From CAYLLT01 sp964591605 (GTDB taxonomy: Bacteria; Planctomycetota; Phycisphaerae; UBA1845; PWPN01): a stretch of DNA of 12,547 bases. A model generated the notes under the pieces. It worked only from the letters and a program-made list of their open reading frames with translations. It was not told the origin of the DNA and made no database searches. The stretch is taken from contig CAZQEN010000229.1 of assembly GCA_964591605.1 (NCBI GenBank), positions 1 to 12,547 of the forward strand, written 5' to 3'. This document shows positions 7,255 through 12,547 of this stretch, piece by piece (position 1 is the first letter of the stretch; every line of letters begins with the position of its first letter). The position numbers were made by a program, and so were the translations under genes.

Positions 7255-7451
7255 GGTTGGAGGTCACGGCCGTGGCGGGCTTTCGTTCTTTGGGGGTTTC
7301 GTGATAAAAAGCGGTCGAAGGCGTCTGGCACGAGCACGGGGAGGTGCGCGTTGGGCGTGCGAGGGTCAGCGCCGGCGGGGAGGCGGTCGTCGGGCCGTCG
7401 GGATGGGTCCCGGGGCGCGGTTGGCCGCCTGCGGTGATCGTTCATTGGCCC

Positions 7452-7467
7452 AGGTGATCCGCCCGTG
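7452..7467 (+). promoter_or_regulatory. Ribosome binding site and GTG start of the kinase gene
   Basis: AGGTGA (7452-7457) lies 7 nt before GTG 7465. It supports GTG as the start, which places the first membrane helix right after a short basic N-terminus, as expected for a sensor kinase. Confidence 0.55.
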
Positions 7468-9390
7468 ATCGCGCCCGGCAAGCTATTCTGGCGGTTTTTT
7501 CTCGGCAACAGCCTGATCATCGCCGCCGTGCTGGCCACGTGCTTCTGGCTGACGATGGACAGCCTGGAGCGGGCCCGCTCGGACGAGGTCCGGCGGCGTC
7601 TGACGGCGGATGCCCACACGTTCCGGATTCTCCTGGGCGATCAGCTCCGTCCTCAGGACGCCGCACAGCTCAATCACACGGTGCGCGAACTCACGCGGGA
7701 CTCGGCCGAGCACATCCGCATCACGGCGATCCTGGCCGACGGCTCGGTCCTGGCCGATTCCGAGAGCGACGCGCCCGCGATGGAGAACCACGCAAACCGC
7801 CGCGAAGTGCGCGATGCGCTGGCCAGCGGCTGGGGGGAGGACCTGCGTTTCTCGCACACCGTGCTGCGGCCGATGCGCTATGTGGCCGTGCGCATCGGCC
7901 CGCCTGAGCGGCCGGTCGGCGTGATCCGCGTGGCCATGTCGCAGGCCCTGCTCGACGAGCAGAACCGCCGGAGCCGGCGGCTGCTGTGGACCATCGCGGG
8001 GATCGGGCTGCTCGCGTCGCTGGCCCTGGCGCTGGGTCTGGCGCGGCTGTGGAGCCGCCCCATCAAGCTGATCACGCGGACGGCCCGCAACATCTCCCGC
8101 GGCGACCTCTCGGCCCGCGTGCCGGTGTCGGGCAACGATGAGCTGGCCCTGCTGGCCCGCTCGCTCAACGAGATGCGCGATCACCTGGCGGCGCAGCTCG
8201 AAACGATCGACGGGCAGCGGCGCACGCTGCAGTCGCTGCTCTCGCAGTTGCACGAGGGGGTGGCGGTTGCCGACGCGGGCGGGCGCATCGTGCTGCTCAA
8301 CCCCGCTGCCCTCCGTCTGCTGGGCATTCCCCGCAGCGCCGGCCCCGCCCGGTCGCTGGAGGGCGTGTCCATCGACGACTGCATCACCAAGCCCGATCTG
8401 CGGGACATGCTCCGGGTGGAGGACCTCGCCGCGCCCCACACGCACGAGGACGTGCGGGAGATCCGGGTGCAGAGCGAGCTGGACGGCGGTGAGATCTCGC
8501 TGCGGGCCCGGGCCTCCGACATCCTGCTGCCGGGCGCGGCGGTCGACCCCCACGCGGCGGGAACGGCCCCGCCGATCGCCGGACGCCTGCTGGTCCTGAC
8601 CGACGTGACCGATCTGTCGCGGATGATCCAGATCAAGGCGGATTTCGCGGCCAATGCCTCCCATGAGCTCCGCACGCCGCTCTCGACCATCCGCGCGGCC
8701 GTCGAGACGCTCCTGCAGGTGGATCTGCGGAACGACGCGGAGTCCGCGCGCGAGTTCATCAACGTCGTGGACCGCCACAGCAGCCGCCTGGAGGCGATCG
8801 TCAGCGATCTGCTGAATCTGTCGCGACTCGAATCGTCCCCGTCGTTTTTCCAGCTCGGCCGGCTCGCCGTGGACGACCTGCTGGGCGACCTGCGGGCCCG
8901 CTTCGCCGAGCGGATGCACCTCAAGGGCCTGGCCTGGACCATCGACCATCCCCCCCGCCTCGCGACGATGTACGGGAACCTGCACCTGCTGCGGCTCATC
9001 CTCGACAACCTGCTCGACAACGCCATCAAGTTCACCGACAGCGGCGGGAGCATCCGCCTGGGCTTTCGGACGAGCGACGAGCCGGAGAAGCCCGCCGTGG
9101 TGATTGAGGTGGCGGATACCGGGTGCGGCATCCCGGAGGAGGATCAGCCGCGGGTCTTCGAGCGTTTCTATCAGGTGGAGCGATCCCGCTCCTCCAGCGC
9201 TGCCCGCGGCACGGGCCTGGGCCTGAGCATCGTGCGGCATGCGGTCGCCACGATGAAGGGCACCGTCGAGCTCCGCAGCCGCGTCGGCGAGGGAACGACG
9301 GTGACCGTCCGCATCCCCCAGCCCGCCGATGCTGATCGGCCCGGCCTCGCCGCGGAGACCGCCCCTGCTCCGCGCGGCCTGGCCCCATGA
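7465..9390 (+). CDS. Membrane sensor histidine kinase with HAMP and PAS domains (PhoR-like)
   Basis: Inner-membrane kinase of 641 residues, presumed partner of the regulator at 5456-6148. Order of parts: membrane helix 1 (about 7-30), extracytoplasmic sensor domain (about 32-170), membrane helix 2 (173-196), HAMP linker (about 197-250), PAS domain (about 256-375, with HEGVAVADAGGRIVLLNPAA), HisKA with phospho-acceptor H400 in NASHELRTPLSTIRA, and HATPase. The ATPase has N-box DNLLDNAIKF (514-523), G1-box DTGCGIP from D551, F-box FERFYQ, and G2-box GTGLGLS from G582. All catalytic motifs are intact. The order matches PhoR-type kinases of Gram-positive and planctomycete kind, but the stimulus cannot be read from the sequence. 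Translation starts at GTG 7465. A repeat array, not a short linker, separates it from its regulator, so separate transcription is possible; GATAAA at 7303-7308 is a weak -10 candidate. Confidence 0.93.
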   Translation: MIAPGKLFWRFFLGNSLIIAAVLATCFWLTMDSLERARSDEVRRRLTADAHTFRILLGDQLRPQDAAQLNHTVRELTRDSAEHIRITAILADGSVLADSESDAPAMENHANRREVRDALASGWGEDLRFSHTVLRPMRYVAVRIGPPERPVGVIRVAMSQALLDEQNRRSRRLLWTIAGIGLLASLALALGLARLWSRPIKLITRTARNISRGDLSARVPVSGNDELALLARSLNEMRDHLAAQLETIDGQRRTLQSLLSQLHEGVAVADAGGRIVLLNPAALRLLGIPRSAGPARSLEGVSIDDCITKPDLRDMLRVEDLAAPHTHEDVREIRVQSELDGGEISLRARASDILLPGAAVDPHAAGTAPPIAGRLLVLTDVTDLSRMIQIKADFAANASHELRTPLSTIRAAVETLLQVDLRNDAESAREFINVVDRHSSRLEAIVSDLLNLSRLESSPSFFQLGRLAVDDLLGDLRARFAERMHLKGLAWTIDHPPRLATMYGNLHLLRLILDNLLDNAIKFTDSGGSIRLGFRTSDEPEKPAVVIEVADTGCGIPEEDQPRVFERFYQVERSRSSSAARGTGLGLSIVRHAVATMKGTVELRSRVGEGTTVTVRIPQPADADRPGLAAETAPAPRGLAP

Positions 9391-9451
9391 GCCGGTCCGG
9401 GCGCGTCTGTGGGCCGGCTTTCTGCTGCGCTGTCCCGGGCCGGCGGGCATG

Positions 9452-9484
9452 AAAAAAGCCCCGGTCGTGTTTTCGACCGGGGCT
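9452..9484 (-). terminator. Intrinsic terminator of the collagen-like gene
   Basis: Read on the minus strand, AGCCCCGGTCG and CGACCGGGGCT form an 11-bp stem with a 6-nt loop, followed at once by a run of T (AAAAAA at 9452-9457 on the plus strand). It lies about 28 nt after the stop codon of the minus-strand gene. The convergent kinase gene ends 62 nt away, and the stem may also slow its transcription, but the T-run serves only the minus strand. Confidence 0.88.
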
Positions 9485-9512
9485 CGCAAGGTTTGAGCAG
9501 CGTTTAACTGGA

Positions 9513-10646
9513 TCAGAACAGCGACGTCGGATCCAGGATGGTCGTCAGGGCGTTACCGGCACCACCCGCACCGCCCGGGCTCACCGCCGCTCCCGCCGCG
9601 ACGTTACCACCGTCCCCACCGACATCGTCTCCGCCGCAGGCTCCGCCGCCGCCGCCACCCTGTCGCGGCGTGCCGTTGACGGCCGCTGCGCTGGTCCCGC
9701 CCGCCCCGCCGGCCACACTCAGCGTACCGCCACCGGCCGGTGAAATCGCCGGGCTCAGCAGGTTGATGATGCCGCCGCTGCCGCCGCCACCACCGCCCGC
9801 GTCGGTATCGCTCGCGCCCCCTGCGCCGCCGTTGGCGTTGATCGTACCGTTATTGGTGATGGTGCCGGGCGAAGCGAGGATGACGATGCCGCCGGCCCCG
9901 CCGCCGGCTCCCGTTCCTCCCGCCAGCCCGTTCGCATCAATGACGGCCCCTGCGGCATTGACGATGGCGGTCTGGGCCAAGACGGTCAGCGTCCCGCCGC
10001 CCCGGCCACCGAACCCACCCAGTTGATTGCCTGCACCACCGCCGCCCCCAAACGGTCCTGGATCGAGCATCCAGCGGGCCTGAAACGCGCTGAGCCCGCG
10101 CCCACCCCGTCCGCCCTGGCGGACGGCAGCGTTGCTGCCGAATTCCCCGGCCTCCGCCGCACGCAGCGAAATGCCCGGTTCCGCATCACCGAAGCCCGGG
10201 TATCCGGCCGGGTCAAACGCCACGTTGACGTCGATCGCGCCGCCCGAGGCACCCTGCAGAACATTGATCGTCCCGTTGTTGGTGAACGTTCCGGTACAGC
10301 GGATCACCGTGCCGCTCTCAACGGTGAGCGTGACGCCGGCGTTGATGGTGAAGTTGGTATACTGAAGGTTCGTGTCCGCCAATGCTTCCGCGGCGGCCAC
10401 CGTTTTGGCTCCGGCCGACCCGTTACCGTAGATGCGAAGCTGGCCATCCTCACCCTGTGGTCCGGCCGGGCCCTGCGGGCCGGTGTCGCCCTGCGGCCCC
10501 TGCGGGCCGGTGTCGCCCTGCGCACCCTGGGGTCCCTGCGGGCCGGGGGGGCCCTGCGGACCCGGCTCGGGTCCGGGGCAGCCCTGCCCCATCGCCAACA
10601 GGATGGCCACGCCGAGGCAAGCCAATATCCATGGTTTCGTCTTCAT
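9513..10646 (-). CDS. Exported collagen-like, glycine-rich repeat protein
   Basis: Protein of 377 residues, probably surface-located; function unknown. Residues 1-22 form a signal peptide (basic MKTK, then a hydrophobic stretch) ending in GQGC with C23, which may be lipidated although GQG is an imperfect lipobox. Residues 29-67 are 13 uninterrupted Gly-X-Y triplets rich in GPQ and GDT, a collagen-like tract. Residues about 70-130 look like beta strands (FTINAGVTLTVESGTVI, then GTFTNNGTINV), suggesting a beta-solenoid start. The rest is glycine-rich with runs of G and repeated phrases such as GTITNNGTINANGGAGG, reminiscent of PGRS-type or adhesin-like domains. The start is firm: AAGGAG lies 6 nt before the ATG. 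Promoter and terminator bracket it as a single-gene unit. The collagen-like part could form a trimeric stalk; that is inference. The C-terminus has no sorting motif that I recognise. Confidence 0.9.
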   Translation of the reverse strand: MKTKPWILACLGVAILLAMGQGCPGPEPGPQGPPGPQGPQGAQGDTGPQGPQGDTGPQGPAGPQGEDGQLRIYGNGSAGAKTVAAAEALADTNLQYTNFTINAGVTLTVESGTVIRCTGTFTNNGTINVLQGASGGAIDVNVAFDPAGYPGFGDAEPGISLRAAEAGEFGSNAAVRQGGRGGRGLSAFQARWMLDPGPFGGGGGAGNQLGGFGGRGGGTLTVLAQTAIVNAAGAVIDANGLAGGTGAGGGAGGIVILASPGTITNNGTINANGGAGGASDTDAGGGGGGSGGIINLLSPAISPAGGGTLSVAGGAGGTSAAAVNGTPRQGGGGGGACGGDDVGGDGGNVAAGAAVSPGGAGGAGNALTTILDPTSLF

Positions 10647-10698
10647 TGCCGGCTCCTTAATTTGGAAGTATCTGCCTCCTCAGGCAAAGCGATCCGGC

Positions 10699-10715
10699 CA
10701 CAGGGATCACAGGGA
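10699..10715. repeat. Direct repeat in the leader of the collagen-like gene
   Basis: CACAGGGA occurs twice (10699-10706 and 10708-10715), spaced by 9 bp, close to one helical turn. It lies just downstream of the predicted transcription start, where a repressor could bind. The sequence may be chance; function is inferred only from position. Confidence 0.3.
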
Positions 10716-10734
10716 GGCCCGCGCCCAGTAAACC

Positions 10735-10764
10735 CTTATATCGGTGCGCCCGCGCGGGTTTCAA
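10735..10764 (-). promoter_or_regulatory. Promoter of the collagen-like gene
   Basis: On the minus strand, TTGAAA (10764-10759) and TATAAG (10740-10735) are separated by 18 nt; each matches 5 of 6 consensus bases. Transcription would start near 10728, leaving a leader of about 80 nt before the ATG at 10646. Confidence 0.6.
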
Positions 10765-10902
10765 CATAAACTCCGGCGAATCTTCCGAGGGCGTGCGAAA
10801 AACCTGCCGCGTCGCCGCCTCATCGGCTCAGTCCGACCGGCTGCCCCCAGCCGCTCGGAGCACACCCCTCTCCGCCTCGCGGGCCGACCCCGCGCCGCAA
10901 TA

Positions 10903-10929
10903 GTGACAGAGCCGTTTTTGGCGTACACT
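10903..10929 (+). promoter_or_regulatory. Weak promoter candidate for the PHP gene
   Basis: GTGACA (10903-10908, 5 of 6 to the -35 consensus) and TACACT (10924-10929, 4 of 6 to -10) are separated by only 15 nt, which is short. It is the best match I see upstream of the PHP gene. The remainder of the 425-nt divergent spacer 10647-11071 holds the minus-strand promoter and the hairpin at 10983-11009, and no gene that I can support. Confidence 0.25.
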
Positions 10930-10982
10930 GCTCCCTTTATTGGTGTTGGGGACGGCAGTTTTTTCCGGCAGGGCCACCGTTC

Positions 10983-11009
10983 GTGGTGCAGCCGAGACGG
11001 CTGCACCAC
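10983..11009. repeat. Perfect 12-bp palindromic hairpin in the leader of the PHP gene
   Basis: GTGGTGCAGCCG (10983-10994) pairs perfectly with CGGCTGCACCAC (10998-11009) over a 3-nt loop, AGA. No T-run follows. I recall such GTGGTGCAGCC palindromes as dispersed intergenic repeats in planctomycetes, though this is unchecked. It would sit in the transcript leader if the gene is read from the promoter near 10903. Confidence 0.6.
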
Positions 11010-11071
11010 AAGGCCGGCCTCGCTTCTCGAGCAAACTGCCAGATCCCTGGTGTTTCCGCGCGGGTGAAGCC

Positions 11072-11899
11072 GTGGCTCTCTACGATCAGCATCTGCACTC
11101 GAGACATTCCGTCGACTCCGAAGCCGATCCCCGGGCCAACGTGCTCCGCGCCATCGAGCTCGGCCTGGCCGGGCTCACGTTCACCGAGCACTACGACACG
11201 CATCCGACCGAATGGCCCATCTGCCGCTACAACTACGAGGCGATTGCCGAAACCGTTGATCAGCTCCGCCGGGAATTCGCGGGCCGCATCTTCATCGGGC
11301 ATGGGATCGAGATCTGCTACCAGCCCGACCAGATGGAAAGCCGGATCCTGCCGCATCTCCAGTCGCACCGGTTCGACGTGGTGCTCTACAGCGTTCACTG
11401 GTTCCAGGGGCGTGCCCTTCATGTGCGTGAGCACTGGGACGGTCTGGACGTGGCTGCGGGCACCCGGCTCTACCTCGAGAGCGTGCTCGAGGCGGTGCGA
11501 TACGCCGCCGAGTTGAAGCGCGCCGGCGACCGGCCGTTTGACATCCTCAGCCATCTGGACCTCGTCAAACGCTATACCCAGCGATACTTCGGAACCTTCG
11601 ATGCTCGATCTCATGCCGGGCTGATCGACGAGATTCTGGCCGCATCGCTTGAAGCCGGGCTGATCCCCGAAGTGAACCTCAGCAGTCTGCGCCAGCAGCT
11701 CCCGGAGCCCATGCCGGCTGACTGGGTCGTGCGCCGCTACGCCGAACTGGGCGGGCAGGCGATGAGCCTGGGCAGCGACGCCCACCACAGCGAAGATATC
11801 GGGGCGGGGATTGCCGACGGCGCTCGGATGCTTCAGCGCTGCGGGATGGGGCGGCTGGCGATCTTTCGGAACCGCGAACGTCACGATGAGTTGTTGTAG
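11072..11899 (+). CDS. PHP-family phosphoesterase, HisK/HisJ histidinol-phosphatase type
   Basis: Cytoplasmic metal-dependent phosphatase of 275 residues, the usual size for the HisK/HisJ group that dephosphorylates L-histidinol phosphate in histidine synthesis. Metal-site motifs are all present: H7 and H9 in DQHLHSRHS, E39-H40 in TFTEHYD, E80 in GHGIEI, H109 in YSVHWF, H161 in LSHLDL, and D236 with H238 in GSDAHH. I chose GTG 11072 because the PHP fold begins there with VALYDQHLH; the frame is open to 10940, but the extra residues translate a palindromic repeat. The ribosome site (GGTGA, 4 nt before) is weak. No other his genes are visible, so the substrate could be a different phosphate ester. 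It overlaps the next gene by 14 nt, suggesting coupled translation. Confidence 0.85.
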   Translation: MALYDQHLHSRHSVDSEADPRANVLRAIELGLAGLTFTEHYDTHPTEWPICRYNYEAIAETVDQLRREFAGRIFIGHGIEICYQPDQMESRILPHLQSHRFDVVLYSVHWFQGRALHVREHWDGLDVAAGTRLYLESVLEAVRYAAELKRAGDRPFDILSHLDLVKRYTQRYFGTFDARSHAGLIDEILAASLEAGLIPEVNLSSLRQQLPEPMPADWVVRRYAELGGQAMSLGSDAHHSEDIGAGIADGARMLQRCGMGRLAIFRNRERHDELL

Positions 11900-12547
11900 T
11901 CGGACATGCGGCGTCTCACGGCAGCTTCCCGCGCGGCGCGCGGCCGTGTCGGCGTGCGCGTGGGCGGTGATCCTGGCGGCGGCCTATCCCGCCGTGAGCC
12001 GCGGCGCTCCGGACGGCTCGGCCACTCCGGCCAGCCGGCCTGTTGCGGCATCCGCTCCGGCGGTCGAGATCGATCCGGTTCCCCCGCCGCCCGCGATTTC
12101 GCGGGTGGACCAGACGTTTCTCACCCGGCTGGTCCGCCGGGCCCTGGCGGCCCGCCTGCGCGGAGAAGACTACGAGCCGCCCTACGCACCGCCTTCTCTT
12201 CAGAAGTTGGCCTGCCCGGCGGCCGTCACCTTCCGCCGCGAGGGCCGGCTCCTGGGCACGGGCGACGGCGGAGAGCTGCCCCTGATCACCGGCTGCCAGA
12301 TGGCCGTCGAGAAGGCCCTCTTCGCCGCCCAGCGCCGCGCCAAACTCTCGATCGACGACCTGCGGGCCATCACCATCGAGATCGAGCTCGCCGGGCCGCG
12401 CGTGGAGGTGGGCGACGGCACCGTGATGACCGAAGAGCTGGCCGACCGGTATCACCCCGGGCTCGACGGAATCGCCGCGAGCGCCGGCAAACGCGAGATC
12501 CTCGTCCGCCCGTCGCAGCTCATCTCGATGGAGACGTTCTGCGTCTT
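11886..12547 (+). CDS. Exported protein, possibly AMMECR1-like, cut by the window end
   Basis: The frame from ATG 11886 stays open to the end of the window (220 full codons, no stop), with G or C at nearly every third position, which marks it as real coding DNA. An N-terminal signal peptide is likely: arginines in the first 20 residues, then AVSACAWAVILAAAYP and a probable cleavage after SRGA, then a proline-rich linker. The domain that follows (LTRLVRRALAARLRGEDYEP, later ITIEIELAGPRVEVG, then ADRYHPGLDGIAAS and LVRPSQLISMETF) vaguely resembles the AMMECR1 fold. The usual GRLRGCIG signature is replaced by GRLLGTGDGGE, so this assignment is weak. It overlaps the PHP gene by 14 nt and has no clear ribosome site; GTG 11946 is an alternative start. 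The 3' end lies outside the window. Confidence 0.65.
   Translation, partial: MSCCSRTCGVSRQLPARRAAVSACAWAVILAAAYPAVSRGAPDGSATPASRPVAASAPAVEIDPVPPPPAISRVDQTFLTRLVRRALAARLRGEDYEPPYAPPSLQKLACPAAVTFRREGRLLGTGDGGELPLITGCQMAVEKALFAAQRRAKLSIDDLRAITIEIELAGPRVEVGDGTVMTEELADRYHPGLDGIAASAGKREILVRPSQLISMETFCV

Larger units (their letters stand above)
6149..7464. other. Non-coding 1.3-kb spacer between regulator and kinase genes, full of repeats
   Basis: No convincing gene lies here. Open frames cross the region, but their products simply translate the repeats, and the repeat periods (50 and 67 bp) are not multiples of three, so no constant peptide repeat is encoded. From about 6434 to 7254 the DNA is made of stem-loop repeats and one N gap, described separately. 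The flanks 6149-6433 and 7255-7464 are high-GC and without clear features except the kinase ribosome site at the end. Confidence 0.7.

Noticed and set aside
6333..7468. Open frames running through the spacer between regulator and kinase genes on both strands
   Set aside because: They translate the 50-bp and 67-bp repeats, whose lengths are not multiples of three, and one crosses the N gap. No ribosome site or conserved domain supports them.
7483..9489. Long minus-strand open frame opposite the kinase gene
   Set aside because: It is a GC-rich antisense shadow; the plus strand has complete kinase motifs.
10023..10769. Plus-strand open frame opposite the collagen-like gene
   Set aside because: It arises from the GC-rich repeats of the opposite strand. 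The minus-strand gene has promoter, ribosome site, signal peptide and terminator.
11916..12455. Minus-strand open frame near the right end
   Set aside because: The plus-strand frame from 11886 has consistent G/C third positions and a signal peptide; the minus frame is its shadow.

Overview
The window looks like a contig from a high-GC, Gram-negative-type bacterium, most likely a planctomycete or a close relative. This rests on the strong G/C bias at third codon positions in most genes, the palindromic intergenic repeats, an exported collagen-like glycine-rich protein and the style of the two-component genes. It is an inference from style; there is no rRNA or tRNA to confirm it.

Region 1 (1-5205) is an accessory, defence-like module. 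It holds a large single-chain restriction-modification protein (194-4036) with an N-terminal PD-(D/E)XK-type nuclease and an Eco57I-like adenine methyltransferase core. An AT-rich control region follows, then a small coiled-coil plus winged-helix protein (4258-4827) with its own promoter, and a 63-residue unknown protein (4970-5161). Two strong perfect hairpins (4814-4848 and 5172-5205) close the last two genes. The base composition is visibly less GC-rich than in the rest of the window, which suggests lateral acquisition.

Region 2 (5206-9390) is a two-component system: a PhoB/OmpR-type response regulator (5456-6148) and a membrane sensor kinase with HAMP, PAS, HisKA and HATPase domains (7465-9390). 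About 1.3 kb of non-coding DNA separates them and holds arrays of hairpin repeats (a 67-bp unit with two stem-loops, and a 50-bp unit made of two 25-bp halves). A run of 100 N lies inside the 50-bp array and is almost certainly an assembly gap caused by it. The stems keep pairing while their bases change between copies, so the fold seems to be what is conserved.

Region 3 (9452-10764) is a minus-strand transcription unit with recognisable promoter, ribosome binding site and U-tract terminator. It encodes an exported or lipid-anchored protein with a short collagen-like Gly-X-Y tract followed by a large glycine-rich repeat domain.

Region 4 (10903-12547) reads on the plus strand: a repeat hairpin in the leader, a PHP-family phosphoesterase of the HisK/HisJ histidinol-phosphatase type (11072-11899), and an overlapping gene cut off by the window end (11886 onward) for an exported protein that vaguely resembles AMMECR1.

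The restriction-modification module is the best candidate for a defence system. The structured repeat array between regulator and kinase is the most unusual non-coding signal.
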